Source: JANPBY01 sp963805505 (GTDB lineage: Bacteria; Actinomycetota; Actinomycetes; DATJPE01). From it: a DNA stretch of 64,000 nucleotides. Within the stretch, counting starts at the first letter, position 1; each line of letters starts with the position of its first letter. The notes under the pieces are model-generated. The model had not been told where the DNA came from. It was given only the letters and a program-made list of their open reading frames with translations, and ran no database searches. This document shows, in pieces, positions 44,002 to 53,287 of the stretch. The DNA is taken from positions 62,001-126,000 of the forward strand of contig CAWDUP010000001.1 in NCBI GenBank assembly GCA_963805505.1. The letters run 5' to 3'. Position numbers and translations under genes: made by a program.

Positions 44002-45669
44002 GTGACTCCTCTCGTGCTCGCCGACGCGGTTCATGCGGCCGTTGTCGATGCCATCGCCGCAGGCGCGCTTTCGCTAGCACCCGAGCAGGTTCCTGCCAGC
44101 GTGACCATCGAGCGGCCCAAGCAGCGAGACCACGGTGACTACGCCACGAACATCGCGTTGCAGCTGGCGAAACCGGCGCAGCGCAAGCCGCGAGACATCG
44201 CGGACCTGCTTGCGGAGCGGTTGGTCGCCACGGACGGGATCGCCTCTGTCGAGGTGGCCGGACCTGGCTTCCTGAACATCCGGCTGGACACGGCCACCGC
44301 GGGAGAGCTGGCCAGAACGATCGTCTCGGCCGGAGCGACGTACGGCCGTGGCGACGTGCTTTCGGGTCAGCGGATCAACCTGGAGTTCATCTCTGCGAAC
44401 CCGACCGGTCCACTCCACCTCGGTCACACGCGTTGGGCTGCCGTAGGTGACGCTCTTGGCCGGGTGCTTGAAGCAGCAGGCGCCTCGGTTGTCCGCGAGT
44501 TCTACATCAACGACCGCGGACGGCAGATGGACTTGTTCGGAGCTTCCGTCGAGGCCGTGGCGCTCGGCAAGCCGGTGCCCGAGGACGGCTACAAGGGTGA
44601 GTACATACCCGAACTGGCGAAGCAGGTTGTCGCGGCCGATCCGTCGATCCTCGACCTCGACGGCGAGCAGCGGACCGCGGCCTTCCGAGACGCCGCCTAC
44701 GCCCTCCAGCTTCAGCTGCAAAAGGACGTCCTGGACGGATTCCGCACCCGCTTCGATGTGTGGTACTCCGAACGCGAGCTGCATGAGAGCGGCGCCGTGG
44801 AACGCGGCCTTGAGGTGCTTCGCCAGCACGGACATGTCTTCGAGGCCGATGGTGCCACCTGGTTGCGCACCACAGATTTTGGGGACGACCGTGACCGGGT
44901 CCTGATCCGCAGCAACGGCGAGCTCACCTACTTCGCCTCGGACACGGCCTACTACGTCGACAAGCGAGCGCGCGGCTTCGACCATTGCATCTACATGCTT
45001 GGAGCCGACCACCACGGCTACGTCGGCCGATTGCGGGCCGTCGCTGCCTGCGCTGGAGACGATCCCTCCGAGACCGTCGACGTGCTCATCGGTCAGCTGG
45101 TCAAGATGTACAAGGGTGGGGAGGAGGTGCGGCTCTCCAAGCGCGCCGGCGACCTGATCACCCTCGAGGATGTGGTCGAGGACGTCGGAGTAGACGCAGC
45201 TCGCTACACCCTGTCCCGATACCCGACCGATTCGCCGCTGACCCTGGATCTCGATCAGATGGTGGCCCAGACCAACGACAATCCGGTCTTCTACGTCCAG
45301 TACGCGCATGCGCGGATCGCATCAGTTCTGCGCAATGCCAGCGACCTGGGCCTCGTTGCCGATCTGAGCGTCTTTGACCCCGGCGTCCTCGAGCACGTTC
45401 GGGAGAATGATCTGCTCGGCGCTCTCGGTGAGTTCCCGCGTGTCGTGGCAGCTGCTGCCGAGCTACGCGAGCCGCACCGGATCGCGCGCTACCTCGAGGA
45501 GCTCGCGGCGGTGTATCACCGGTTCTACGACGCTTGCCGCGTTCTGCCGATGGGCGATGAGGCGACAACCTCGCTCACAACCGCCCGCCTAGTTCTTTGC
45601 GCCGCGACCAGACAAGTCCTTGCCAACGGCCTCGACCTCCTCGGGGTGTCCGCACCCGAACGGATGTAG
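44002..45669 (+). CDS. argS: Arginyl-tRNA synthetase
   Basis: This 555-residue class I enzyme charges tRNA-Arg. It has an N-terminal additional domain, the HIGH-type motif NPTGPLHLGHTRWAAVGD, FYINDRGRQMDLFG, ADHHGYVGRLRA, the KMSKS-equivalent VRLSKRAGD and the DALR anticodon-binding domain (VQYAHARIASVL). GTG 44002 is used because the synthetase begins there (TPLVLADAVHAAVVDAI); the open frame extends 325 codons further upstream but only as the antisense of the hydrolase gene. lysA begins 6 bp after its end. Confidence 0.93.
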   Translation: MTPLVLADAVHAAVVDAIAAGALSLAPEQVPASVTIERPKQRDHGDYATNIALQLAKPAQRKPRDIADLLAERLVATDGIASVEVAGPGFLNIRLDTATAGELARTIVSAGATYGRGDVLSGQRINLEFISANPTGPLHLGHTRWAAVGDALGRVLEAAGASVVREFYINDRGRQMDLFGASVEAVALGKPVPEDGYKGEYIPELAKQVVAADPSILDLDGEQRTAAFRDAAYALQLQLQKDVLDGFRTRFDVWYSERELHESGAVERGLEVLRQHGHVFEADGATWLRTTDFGDDRDRVLIRSNGELTYFASDTAYYVDKRARGFDHCIYMLGADHHGYVGRLRAVAACAGDDPSETVDVLIGQLVKMYKGGEEVRLSKRAGDLITLEDVVEDVGVDAARYTLSRYPTDSPLTLDLDQMVAQTNDNPVFYVQYAHARIASVLRNASDLGLVADLSVFDPGVLEHVRENDLLGALGEFPRVVAAAAELREPHRIARYLEELAAVYHRFYDACRVLPMGDEATTSLTTARLVLCAATRQVLANGLDLLGVSAPERM

Positions 45670-45675
45670 CCGGGC

Positions 45676-47049
45676 GTGCGGCCCCCTGACGATCTCAATG
45701 CGTTGAACCCTGAGATCTGGGCCACTGGCGTCACGAGGGACCCGAGCAGCGGGGCGATCACGGTCCGCGGTCTGGACGTCCGTGACCTCGCCGCGCAGTT
45801 CGGCAGCCCGACCTTCGTGATGGATGAGGACGATGTCCGGGCGCGGATGCGTGAGTGGCGTTCGGCCTTCGGCGACGACGCGATGGTCTTCTACGCGGGG
45901 AAGGCGTTCCTGTGCACCGAGCTGGCTCGCTGGGTGGACCAGGAGGGTCTTGGCCTGGACGTCTGCACAGCAGGCGAGCTGGGGGTCGCGCTTCGCGCGC
46001 GGTTTCCGGTGGAACGCCTGGCGTTCCACGGGAACAACAAGTCGACGACGGAGATCAACCAAGCCCTCGAAGTCGGGGTCGGCCGGATCGTGGTGGATTC
46101 TTTCGAGGAGCTGGCCAGGGTCGCCTTTCGGGCGGATGAGCTTGGGGTGCGGGCGCGCATCCTGATTCGCGTCACGGTCGGAGTCGAGGCCAGCACGCAC
46201 GAGTACGTCGCCACCGCGCACGAGGACCAGAAGTTTGGTTTCTCGATCGCCGGCGGTGCCGCTGCTGAAGCCGTACGTCGGGCTATCAGCCTTCCGTCAG
46301 TGGAGTTGCTCGGACTGCACAGCCATATCGGTTCGCAGATCTTCGATACCGGTGGCTTCGAAGTGAGCGCCCACCGCGTGGTATCGCTCGCCGCAGCGGT
46401 CCGAGACGAACACGGCGTCGAGCTGCCGGAGCTCAATCTCGGAGGTGGGCTGGGTATCGCGTATGTCGTCGGTGACGACCCCGTGCGGCCGGCTGATATG
46501 GCTGCGCGGCTCAAGGCCGTCATCGAAGGCGAGTGTGCGATCGCCGGCCTCTCCGTTCCCGCCGTCGCTGTCGAGCCCGGGCGTGCAATCGTCGGGCCGA
46601 GCACGCTGACCCTCTATGAGGTCGGAACGGTGAAGGAGTTGGAGACCGACAACGAGACCGCCGACGGTCGCAACCGCCGCACCTACGTTTCGGTGGACGG
46701 CGGGATGAGCGACAACCTGCGAACTGCTCTCTACGACGCGGAGTACACCGTCGCACTCGCCTCGAGGCTCTCGACCGCCAAGCCGATGCTGGCCCGGGTC
46801 GTCGGCAAGCATTGCGAGACCGGGGACGTGGTGGTCAAGGACGCCTGGCTGCCAGGGGATCTGGCTCCGGGAGATCTGGTCGCGGTTGCGGCCACGGGCG
46901 CCTATTGCCGTTCCCTGGCCTCGAACTACAACCTGCTGCCACGTCCCCCGGTGATCGCTGTTCGCCAGGACGATTGCGGCACGGGCAGCGCTCGGGTCCT
47001 CCTACGCAGGGAGAACGAGGACGACCTGATGCGCCTCGATAGTGGCTGA
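45676..47049 (+). CDS. lysA: Diaminopimelate decarboxylase
   Basis: This 457-residue PLP enzyme makes L-lysine from meso-diaminopimelate, the last step of lysine synthesis. It shows the alanine-racemase-type barrel with the PLP lysine in VFYAGKAFLCTEL, AFHGNNKSTTEINQALEVGV, the HSHIGSQIF segment, phosphate-binding LNLGGGLGIAYVV and VEPGRAIVGPSTLTLYEVG. The C-terminal substrate region contains SVDGGMSDNLRTALYDAEY. GTG 45676 is 6 bp after the argS stop, so the two genes form one unit. Confidence 0.93.
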   Translation: MRPPDDLNALNPEIWATGVTRDPSSGAITVRGLDVRDLAAQFGSPTFVMDEDDVRARMREWRSAFGDDAMVFYAGKAFLCTELARWVDQEGLGLDVCTAGELGVALRARFPVERLAFHGNNKSTTEINQALEVGVGRIVVDSFEELARVAFRADELGVRARILIRVTVGVEASTHEYVATAHEDQKFGFSIAGGAAAEAVRRAISLPSVELLGLHSHIGSQIFDTGGFEVSAHRVVSLAAAVRDEHGVELPELNLGGGLGIAYVVGDDPVRPADMAARLKAVIEGECAIAGLSVPAVAVEPGRAIVGPSTLTLYEVGTVKELETDNETADGRNRRTYVSVDGGMSDNLRTALYDAEYTVALASRLSTAKPMLARVVGKHCETGDVVVKDAWLPGDLAPGDLVAVAATGAYCRSLASNYNLLPRPPVIAVRQDDCGTGSARVLLRRENEDDLMRLDSG

Positions 47050-47168
47050 GCTCGAGCGTCGGGTTCCACCGCCGTCACCGGCGCATGGAAGGATGAGCGG
47101 CCGCGGACATGATCGAAGCACGCCGCGGGTCTGACGTGAGAAGGCCTCGACGGGAGTGGTGAAGCGAG

Positions 47169-48464
47169 ATGGGTGAGCAGCCCCTGCGGGTTGCGCTGCT
47201 CGGTTGTGGTGTTGTGGGCAGCGAGGTCGCACGCCGTCTCACGTCTCAGTCCTCCGACCTCGCAGCCCGCGTCGGAACCAACCTCGAGGTGGTGGGAATC
47301 GGAGTTCGACGCCTCGACGTCGACCGGCCAGGTATTACAGCCTCGCTGCTCACGACGGACCTGGAGGGGCTCGTTACGAGCCCTGAGGTTGACGTCGTCG
47401 TCGAGCTGATGGGTGGCATGGAGCCGGCCCGCGGACTCATTCTTGCCGCCATGAGGCGCGGCGCGTCGGTGGTGACCGCCAACAAGGCTCTGCTCGCAGA
47501 AGACGGAGCCACGCTGTACGAGGCTGCCGACGCTGCCGGAGTGGACCTCTACTACGAGGCAAGCGTGGCGGGGGCAATTCCCCTGCTCCGGCCACTGCGG
47601 GAGAGCCTGGTCGGCGACAACGTCAGCCGGGTTCTGGGGATCGTCAACGGCACAACGAACTTCATCCTGACTCGGATGGACGAGACCGGCGCCGATTTCG
47701 CCGATGCTCTTGCCGAGGCACAGCAGCTCGGCTATGCCGAGGCCGATCCCACGGCCGACGTCGGGGGCGCCGATGCGGCAGCCAAAGCGGCCATCATCGC
47801 CGCTCTCGCCTTCCACTCACGCGTGACCATGGATGACGTCCACTGCGAGGGCATCACGGCGATCTCGGCGCGAGACGTGGAGACCGCCCGTGCCATGGAT
47901 CACGTCATCAAGCTGCTGGCCGTCTGCGAGCGGACGGCCGACGGACGCGGTGTCTCCGCAAGAGTCCATCCGGCCATGGTGCCGCGGACTCATCCCTTGG
48001 CAGGCGTGCGTGAGGCCTACAACGCCGTTTTCGTCGAGAGCGAGGCTGCCGGTCAGCTGATGTTCTACGGGCGCGGGGCTGGGGGTGCGCCAACAGCGAG
48101 CGCCGTCCTCGGCGACTTGGTGGCGGTCGGTCGCAACCGACTCTCCGGAGGCAGAGGGCCGCGGGAAAGTGCATACGCGGGACTGGCTGTACGTCCCATC
48201 GCCGAGGCAGTGACGCGCTATTACATCGCTCTGGACGTCTCGGACCGAACGGGCGTTCTCGCCACGGTCGCGCAGACTTTCGCCTCCCACGAGGTGAGCA
48301 TCGAGACCTTGCGCCAAGACGGGCATGGGGTCGCAGCCGAACTGGCCATCGTCACGCACTCGGCGTCGGAAGGTCGGTTGGCTGCGGTGGTTGAGGAGCT
48401 GCGCGGGCTGGATGTCGTGCGTGGCGTCACCAGTGTCTTGCGAGTGGAGGGAATCCGGGAGTGA
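47169..48464 (+). CDS. hom: Homoserine dehydrogenase
   Basis: This 431-residue enzyme reduces aspartate semialdehyde to homoserine, the branch point to threonine and methionine. It has the nucleotide-binding motif ALLGCGVVGSEVARRL, VVTANKALLAEDGATLYEAA, GIVNGTTNFILTRMDETGAD and TADVGGADAAAKAAIIAALA. A C-terminal ACT domain (from about residue 350, YYIALDVSDRTGVLATVAQT) suggests feedback inhibition by threonine. It lies 119 bp after lysA, and the leader holds no Thr/Ile-rich leader peptide. It overlaps thrC by 4 bp. Confidence 0.94.
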   Translation: MGEQPLRVALLGCGVVGSEVARRLTSQSSDLAARVGTNLEVVGIGVRRLDVDRPGITASLLTTDLEGLVTSPEVDVVVELMGGMEPARGLILAAMRRGASVVTANKALLAEDGATLYEAADAAGVDLYYEASVAGAIPLLRPLRESLVGDNVSRVLGIVNGTTNFILTRMDETGADFADALAEAQQLGYAEADPTADVGGADAAAKAAIIAALAFHSRVTMDDVHCEGITAISARDVETARAMDHVIKLLAVCERTADGRGVSARVHPAMVPRTHPLAGVREAYNAVFVESEAAGQLMFYGRGAGGAPTASAVLGDLVAVGRNRLSGGRGPRESAYAGLAVRPIAEAVTRYYIALDVSDRTGVLATVAQTFASHEVSIETLRQDGHGVAAELAIVTHSASEGRLAAVVEELRGLDVVRGVTSVLRVEGIRE

Positions 48465-49534
48465 TCACCGACCTGCGGCGTCCATGGCGCGGAGTGATCG
48501 AGGAATACCGAGATCGGCTCCCCGTCAGTGCTGACACACCGGTCGTCAGTCTGCTCGAAGGTGGGACCCCGCTTGTGGCCGCGCCGCGGATCTCGGAGCT
48601 GACCGGTTGCTCGGTGCACCTGAAGGTCGAGGGTGCTAACCCGACCGGCTCGTTCAAGGACCGAGGCATGACTGTAGCCATCTCCAAAGCGGCCGAAGAA
48701 GGCGCTAAGGCCGTGATCTGCGCCTCGACAGGCAACACGAGCGCCTCGGCAGCGGCGTATGCCGTCAGGGCGGGGATGGTCTGTGCCGTTCTCGTGCCGG
48801 AAGGCAAGATCGCCTTGGGCAAGCTGTCGCAAGCCTTGGCCCATGGCGCGCGGTTGCTGCAGGTGCAAGGCAACTTCGACGACTGTCTGACGCTAGCTCG
48901 CGACCTGTCAGAGCACTATCCCGTGGCGTTGGTCAACAGCGTCAATCCGTTCCGGATCGAGGGACAAAAGACTGCCGCCTTCGAGATCGTGGATGCCCTG
49001 GGAGCGGCTCCGGATGTTCACGTGCTGCCCGTGGGCAACGCTGGGAACATCACCGCCTACTGGAAGGGCTATCAGGAGTACGCCGCTGACGGCACGTCGA
49101 CCAGCACCCCGCGCATGTGGGGCTTTCAGGCGGCAGGAGCAGCTCCGATCGTCACCGGTGCACGGGTGGACGAGCCCGCGACGATCGCCTCCGCGATCCG
49201 GATCGGAAACCCGGCCTCCTGGGCCCATGCAGTGCAGGCGCGTGATGCATCGGGAGGCCGGATCGATGCGGTCACCGATCGCGACATCCTGCGCGCTTAT
49301 CGGCTGCTCGCAGCTCAGGAGGGGGTCTTCGTCGAACCGGCTTCGGCGGCGTCGGTGGCGGGGCTGCTTCAGTGTCATGCGGCGGGGCTGGTCGAGCCCG
49401 GGCAGACCATCGTCTGCACCGTGACCGGTCACGGTCTGAAGGATCCTGACTGGGCGATCGCCGGTGCGCCACCGCCAGTCACCGTGGCCGTGGATGCGGC
49501 GGCCGCCGCGGCAGAGCTCGGGCTTGCCAGATGA
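48461..49534 (+). CDS. thrC: Threonine synthase
   Basis: This 357-residue PLP enzyme converts O-phosphohomoserine to threonine. Signatures are SLLEGGTPLVAAPRISELTG, the PLP-lysine motif ANPTGSFKDRGMTVAISKAA, CASTGNTSASAAAYAVRAG and the phosphate-binding VLPVGNAGNITAYWKGYQEY. The start overlaps the hom stop by 4 bp, and thrB follows after 28 bp, giving the common hom-thrC-thrB threonine operon. Confidence 0.94.
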   Translation: MITDLRRPWRGVIEEYRDRLPVSADTPVVSLLEGGTPLVAAPRISELTGCSVHLKVEGANPTGSFKDRGMTVAISKAAEEGAKAVICASTGNTSASAAAYAVRAGMVCAVLVPEGKIALGKLSQALAHGARLLQVQGNFDDCLTLARDLSEHYPVALVNSVNPFRIEGQKTAAFEIVDALGAAPDVHVLPVGNAGNITAYWKGYQEYAADGTSTSTPRMWGFQAAGAAPIVTGARVDEPATIASAIRIGNPASWAHAVQARDASGGRIDAVTDRDILRAYRLLAAQEGVFVEPASAASVAGLLQCHAAGLVEPGQTIVCTVTGHGLKDPDWAIAGAPPPVTVAVDAAAAAAELGLAR

Positions 49535-49562
49535 CTGGTCGAGGCACCAGTTGAGCGCCCCC

Positions 49563-50471
49563 ATGTTTCGGGCCCAAGCCGTACACGTCTCGGTACCGGC
49601 TAGTTCGGCCAACTTGGGGCCGGGCTTTGACGCGATGGCACTGGCGCTGTCGCTTCGCGATGACGTCATCGTCCAGGTGACCGACGAGCCCGGGCTCACA
49701 GTCGACGTCGCAGGTGAGGGAGAAGGCAGCATCCGTACGGACGGGAAGAACCTTGTGGTCCGCGCAGTGCGCGCCGGGTTCAAGTCCCTGGGTGGTCAGC
49801 CTCGTGGGCTGGCGGTCGTCTGCGCCAACCGGATCCCGCACGGTCGCGGCCTCGGTTCCTCGGCGGCGGCGATCGTGGCGGGGCTGGCCGCGGCGCGCTG
49901 GTTGACCGTCGGCGGGGACGACAGACTGCCGATGTCGACCATGCTGGCGATGGCCACGGACATCGAGGGACACCCGGACAACGTGGCTGCCGCATTGGGC
50001 GGAAGCTTGTCGTTGGCCTGGACGTCGTCAGCGGGCGAGATCTCCTCCCGAACGCTGCCCGTCGTGGCCGGGATCAGCCCCCTCGCGTTCGTCCCTCGCA
50101 CCCAACTTCCCACGGCCAAGGCACGTCGCCTCCTGCCGGCAACGGTTCCCCATGCGGATGCCGCGTCGAATGCGGGCCGCGCGGCGCTGCTGGTTGCCGC
50201 CCTCACCAGTGACCCGAATCTCTTGTTTGATGCGACCGAGGATCGCCTGCATCAGTCCTACCGCGCTTCGGCGATGCCGCGCTCGGCGAAGCTGGTGCTG
50301 CGCATGCGGGCGGCCGGGCTGCCGGCTGTCATCTCCGGTGCCGGGCCGACGGTGTTGGTGCTGGCCCGGTCCCACGAGGTGACCGCCGCCAGGGCCATGG
50401 CTCCGTCCGGGTTCAGCGTTCATGCACTCGAGGTCGACCAGGGAGTGACTGCGGAGCCGTACCGGCCTTAG
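49563..50471 (+). CDS. thrB: Homoserine kinase
   Basis: This 302-residue GHMP-family kinase phosphorylates homoserine. It begins with VHVSVPASSANLGPGFDAMA and has the ATP loop IPHGRGLGSSAAAIVAGLAA and the C-terminal VISGAGPTVLVLARS. ATG 49563 was selected; a TTG four codons upstream is also possible, while starts further upstream would overlap thrC deeply. It is the last gene of the threonine unit, 195 bp before rho. Confidence 0.92.
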   Translation: MFRAQAVHVSVPASSANLGPGFDAMALALSLRDDVIVQVTDEPGLTVDVAGEGEGSIRTDGKNLVVRAVRAGFKSLGGQPRGLAVVCANRIPHGRGLGSSAAAIVAGLAAARWLTVGGDDRLPMSTMLAMATDIEGHPDNVAAALGGSLSLAWTSSAGEISSRTLPVVAGISPLAFVPRTQLPTAKARRLLPATVPHADAASNAGRAALLVAALTSDPNLLFDATEDRLHQSYRASAMPRSAKLVLRMRAAGLPAVISGAGPTVLVLARSHEVTAARAMAPSGFSVHALEVDQGVTAEPYRP

Positions 50472-50497
50472 CGACGCGACGTACAGGCTCGTGGTGT

Positions 50498-50503
50498 TAG
50501 GAT
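50498..50503 (+). promoter_or_regulatory. Possible -10 of the rho promoter
   Basis: TAGGAT fits the TANNNT -10 consensus at the start of the 194-bp thrB-rho gap, giving rho a leader of about 155 nt. No clear -35 lies at the right distance. A long leader fits Rho's usual autoregulation, but nothing else here proves it. Confidence 0.3.
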
Positions 50504-50665
50504 GTGCCTGCACCAGACGCCATCAGGCCGGTGCTCCACACCACCCCGTCGTTGTCCTACGTCGACGCCCGGCGCTCGTCCGGCCGGTGTGGTCAGTTTC
50601 TCGATGGAGCATCTGTTCGCGTCCGGAGTGCAACCATTTCCCCGCTCCCACATAAGGATTCTTGA

Positions 50666-52447
50666 GTGAGCGACACCATCGTCGATGCCCCTTCCGAGTC
50701 TGCCTCCACCGAAGGCTCGCCACCGCCGAGCAAGACCCGCCGAACCAGCAGCGGCGGGCTCAACGGGATGGTGCTACCCGAGCTGCAGAAGGTAGCCGGG
50801 TCATTGGGGATCACCGGTACGGCCAAGATGCGCAAGGCCCAGCTGGTCGAGGCGATCAAGGCTGCTCAGTCGGACCAGCAGCCCAAGCAGGCGGCATCGG
50901 CGGAGTCCACCCAGCGGACCCCGAGGCGTAGCGAGACCAGTCAGCGCAGTGAGCCCGGCGAGTCCCGTCAGCGCTCCCAGCGCAGTGAGTCCAGCCAGGG
51001 CAGCGAAGCTACGCAGCGCAGCGAGCCCAGTCAGCGCAACCAGCGCAGCGAGTCCAGCCAGACCCACCAGCGTCAGGACCAGGGCCAGGATTCACGAGGC
51101 CCGGAGGCCGATCAGAGCGGGGATGCCAAGCAGCGCAGTGACTCCAGTCGAGACGGCGAGGGATCCGAAGGACGGAACAACCGCCGCCGCCGTGGACGCA
51201 GCAGAGACCGCAACAGACAGGGACGCGATCGCTTCGTCGGTGGCCAGGAGCCGGAGCCGACCTTCACCGAAGATGACGTCCTGGTGCCCGTGGGCGGGAT
51301 TCTCGACATCCGCGACAACTATGGCTTCGTCCGAACCTCGGGTTACCTCCCTGGCCCGAACGACGTGTACGTGTCGCTCAACCAGGTCCGCAAGGCGGGT
51401 TTGCGCAAGGGGGACGCCATCACCGGAGCGGTGAAGCAACCCCGAGACGGTGACCAGCAGGGTCAGGGCCAACAGCGCAGGGACAAGTTCAACGCTTTGG
51501 TTCGCCTCGACACCGTCAACGGTGTGGAGCCGGAGGCGTCGCGCGACCGGGTGGACTTCAACAAGCTGACGCCTCTCTACCCCCAGGAACGACTGCGGCT
51601 CGAGACCGATCCCACGAATCTGACGACCCGGGTCATCGACCTGGTCGCGCCGATCGGCAAGGGGCAGCGTGGGCTTATCGTCAGCCCGCCGAAGGCCGGC
51701 AAGACGATGGTGCTGCAGGCGATTGCCAACGCGATCACCACCAACAACCCCGAGGTCCACCTCATGGTTGTGCTGGTCGACGAGCGGCCCGAAGAGGTCA
51801 CCGACATGACGCGCACGGTCAAGGGCGAGGTCATCGCTTCGACCTTCGATCGTCCGGCCGAGGATCACACCACGGTCGCCGAGCTGGCCATCGAGCGGGC
51901 CAAGCGGCTGGTCGAGCTCGGCCACGACGTCGTCGTCCTGCTCGACTCCATCACCCGGCTTGGTCGTGCCTACAATCTGGCTGCGCCAGCATCGGGTCGC
52001 ATCCTCTCGGGTGGCGTCGACTCGAGCGCGCTCTATCCGCCGAAGCGATTCTTCGGTGCCGCCCGCAACATCGAGCACGGTGGGTCCCTGACGATCCTCG
52101 CAACGGCCCTTGTCGAAACCGGCTCGAAGATGGACGAGGTCATCTTCGAGGAGTTCAAGGGCACCGGGAACATGGAGCTCAAGCTCGATCGGCGGTTGGC
52201 GGACAAGCGGATCTTCCCTGCCGTGGACGTCATCGTGTCGGGCACCCGCAAGGAAGAGATCCTGATGGCGAGCGATGAGCTCAAGATCACCTGGAACCTC
52301 CGTCGGGTGCTGCATGCCCTCGATCAGCAACAAGGCATCGAACTGTTGCTCTCCAAGTTGCGCGAGACCAAGAGCAACTACGAATTCCTCCTGCAGGTGC
52401 AGAAGACGACGCCCAAATCGGGCGGGATCCTCAACGACGAGGAGTAA
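50666..52447 (+). CDS. rho: Transcription termination factor Rho with a long Ser/Gln/Arg-rich insert
   Basis: This 593-residue hexameric RNA helicase ends transcription. Order: N-terminal Rho_N helix region (LPELQKVAGSLGITGTAKMR); low-complexity insert from about 75 to 195, rich in Ser, Gln, Arg and Glu, with repeated QRSE/SSQ blocks; cold-shock RNA-binding domain (GGILDIRDNYGFVRTSGYLP); and ATPase core with Walker A SPPKAGKTMVLQAIAN, LVDERPEEVTDMTR, DSITRLGRAYN and the secondary RNA-binding loop ALYPPKRFFGAARN. Actinobacterial Rho proteins are known for long inserts here. Start GTG 50666. Confidence 0.95.
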   Translation: MSDTIVDAPSESASTEGSPPPSKTRRTSSGGLNGMVLPELQKVAGSLGITGTAKMRKAQLVEAIKAAQSDQQPKQAASAESTQRTPRRSETSQRSEPGESRQRSQRSESSQGSEATQRSEPSQRNQRSESSQTHQRQDQGQDSRGPEADQSGDAKQRSDSSRDGEGSEGRNNRRRRGRSRDRNRQGRDRFVGGQEPEPTFTEDDVLVPVGGILDIRDNYGFVRTSGYLPGPNDVYVSLNQVRKAGLRKGDAITGAVKQPRDGDQQGQGQQRRDKFNALVRLDTVNGVEPEASRDRVDFNKLTPLYPQERLRLETDPTNLTTRVIDLVAPIGKGQRGLIVSPPKAGKTMVLQAIANAITTNNPEVHLMVVLVDERPEEVTDMTRTVKGEVIASTFDRPAEDHTTVAELAIERAKRLVELGHDVVVLLDSITRLGRAYNLAAPASGRILSGGVDSSALYPPKRFFGAARNIEHGGSLTILATALVETGSKMDEVIFEEFKGTGNMELKLDRRLADKRIFPAVDVIVSGTRKEEILMASDELKITWNLRRVLHALDQQQGIELLLSKLRETKSNYEFLLQVQKTTPKSGGILNDEE

Positions 52448-52524
52448 ATACCTCAAGGAGTTGGCCCCTCCGACCGAAGTCCTTCTCGCTGACTTCATCG
52501 CAACATTTCTCGAGGGGACCTTCC

Positions 52525-53139
52525 ATGAACCGTTCAGACCAACGCCGCCGCCGTGTGCTGCGCGCTGCAGCGCCGGTCGCCGGCCTGTTGGCCGCCGGCC
52601 TCCTCGTGTGGCAGGGCAGCTACGCGGCCTTCTCGGCCACGACCGACAACACCGGGAACGCCTGGGCGTCCGGCAACGTGGTGCTGAAGAACGACGGCGC
52701 AGCGGGCACCGGCACCTACGCCGTCAGCTCGACGCCCGCAGCGTTCAACGTCTCGGCGATGAAGCCGGGTGACACAGGGGTCAAGTGCATCGTCGTGGAG
52801 AGCAGCGGATCGCTTGCGAGTGCCGTGAAGTTCTACACCGCGAACGTGACGTCCAACGCGCTGAGCAACCAGATGACCATGAAGGTGGATCTGGACACGA
52901 CCGGGGCGAAGCCGAACTGCAACAGCTTCGTCGTCGGCAGCACTCCCTACAACAGCAGCCTGTCCGGGCTGTCGGCGGCTGCCGGCTTCGGCACCGGTCT
53001 CGGCACCTGGGCGCCCACGGGTGGCGCTGCGAAGTACGCCACTTACCGCTTCACCTGGACTCTCCCGTCGGGCGTGGCGAGCACTGCCATGGGGCTCACC
53101 GCTGGCGCCGACTTCATCTGGGAGGCCCAGAACACCTGA
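52525..53139 (+). CDS. TasA/CalY-like secreted protein with SipW-type signal peptide
   Basis: This 204-residue protein starts with an arginine-rich n-region and a hydrophobic core (AGLLAAGLLVWQGSYAAFSA), then the motif SATTDNTGNAWASGNVVL, typical of TasA/camelysin-type precursors processed by SipW-like peptidases. The remainder is a Ser/Thr/Gly-rich beta domain (CIVVESSGSLASAVKFYTAN, FRFTWTL-like YRFTWTLPSGVAS). Members form extracellular fibres or surface layers in other bacteria; that role is an inference here. GAGGGGACC lies just before the ATG. It sits upstream of the peptidase-LamG gene, its likely processing enzyme. Confidence 0.78.
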   Translation: MNRSDQRRRRVLRAAAPVAGLLAAGLLVWQGSYAAFSATTDNTGNAWASGNVVLKNDGAAGTGTYAVSSTPAAFNVSAMKPGDTGVKCIVVESSGSLASAVKFYTANVTSNALSNQMTMKVDLDTTGAKPNCNSFVVGSTPYNSSLSGLSAAAGFGTGLGTWAPTGGAAKYATYRFTWTLPSGVASTAMGLTAGADFIWEAQNT

Positions 53140-53177
53140 TCGGGCGGCGCAGCCGCCAGGCAACCAAGCACGTACGT

Positions 53178-53220
53178 CTACCGGCCCCGGCCCGCCTCAG
53201 GCGGGGTCCGGGGCCGGTAG
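53178..53220 (+). terminator. Strong GC hairpin between the TasA-like and peptidase genes
   Basis: CTACCGGCCCCGG at 53178-53190 pairs with CCGGGGCCGGTAG at 53208-53220, and the inner arms CCCGCC and GGCGGG extend the stem around a short loop. No T run follows. It could end or attenuate transcription between the TasA-like gene and the downstream peptidase gene. Confidence 0.6.
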
Positions 53221-53287
53221 ACGGTGATGCCCGAATCGAACGCCACTCCCGAGATCACGCCCGATGCGAAGGAGGCGAGACGCACCA

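Noticed and set aside
47109..47163. A short leader ORF before hom as a threonine attenuator
   Set aside because: The 17-codon peptide is Arg-rich and has no Thr or Ile run, and no convincing terminator hairpin follows.
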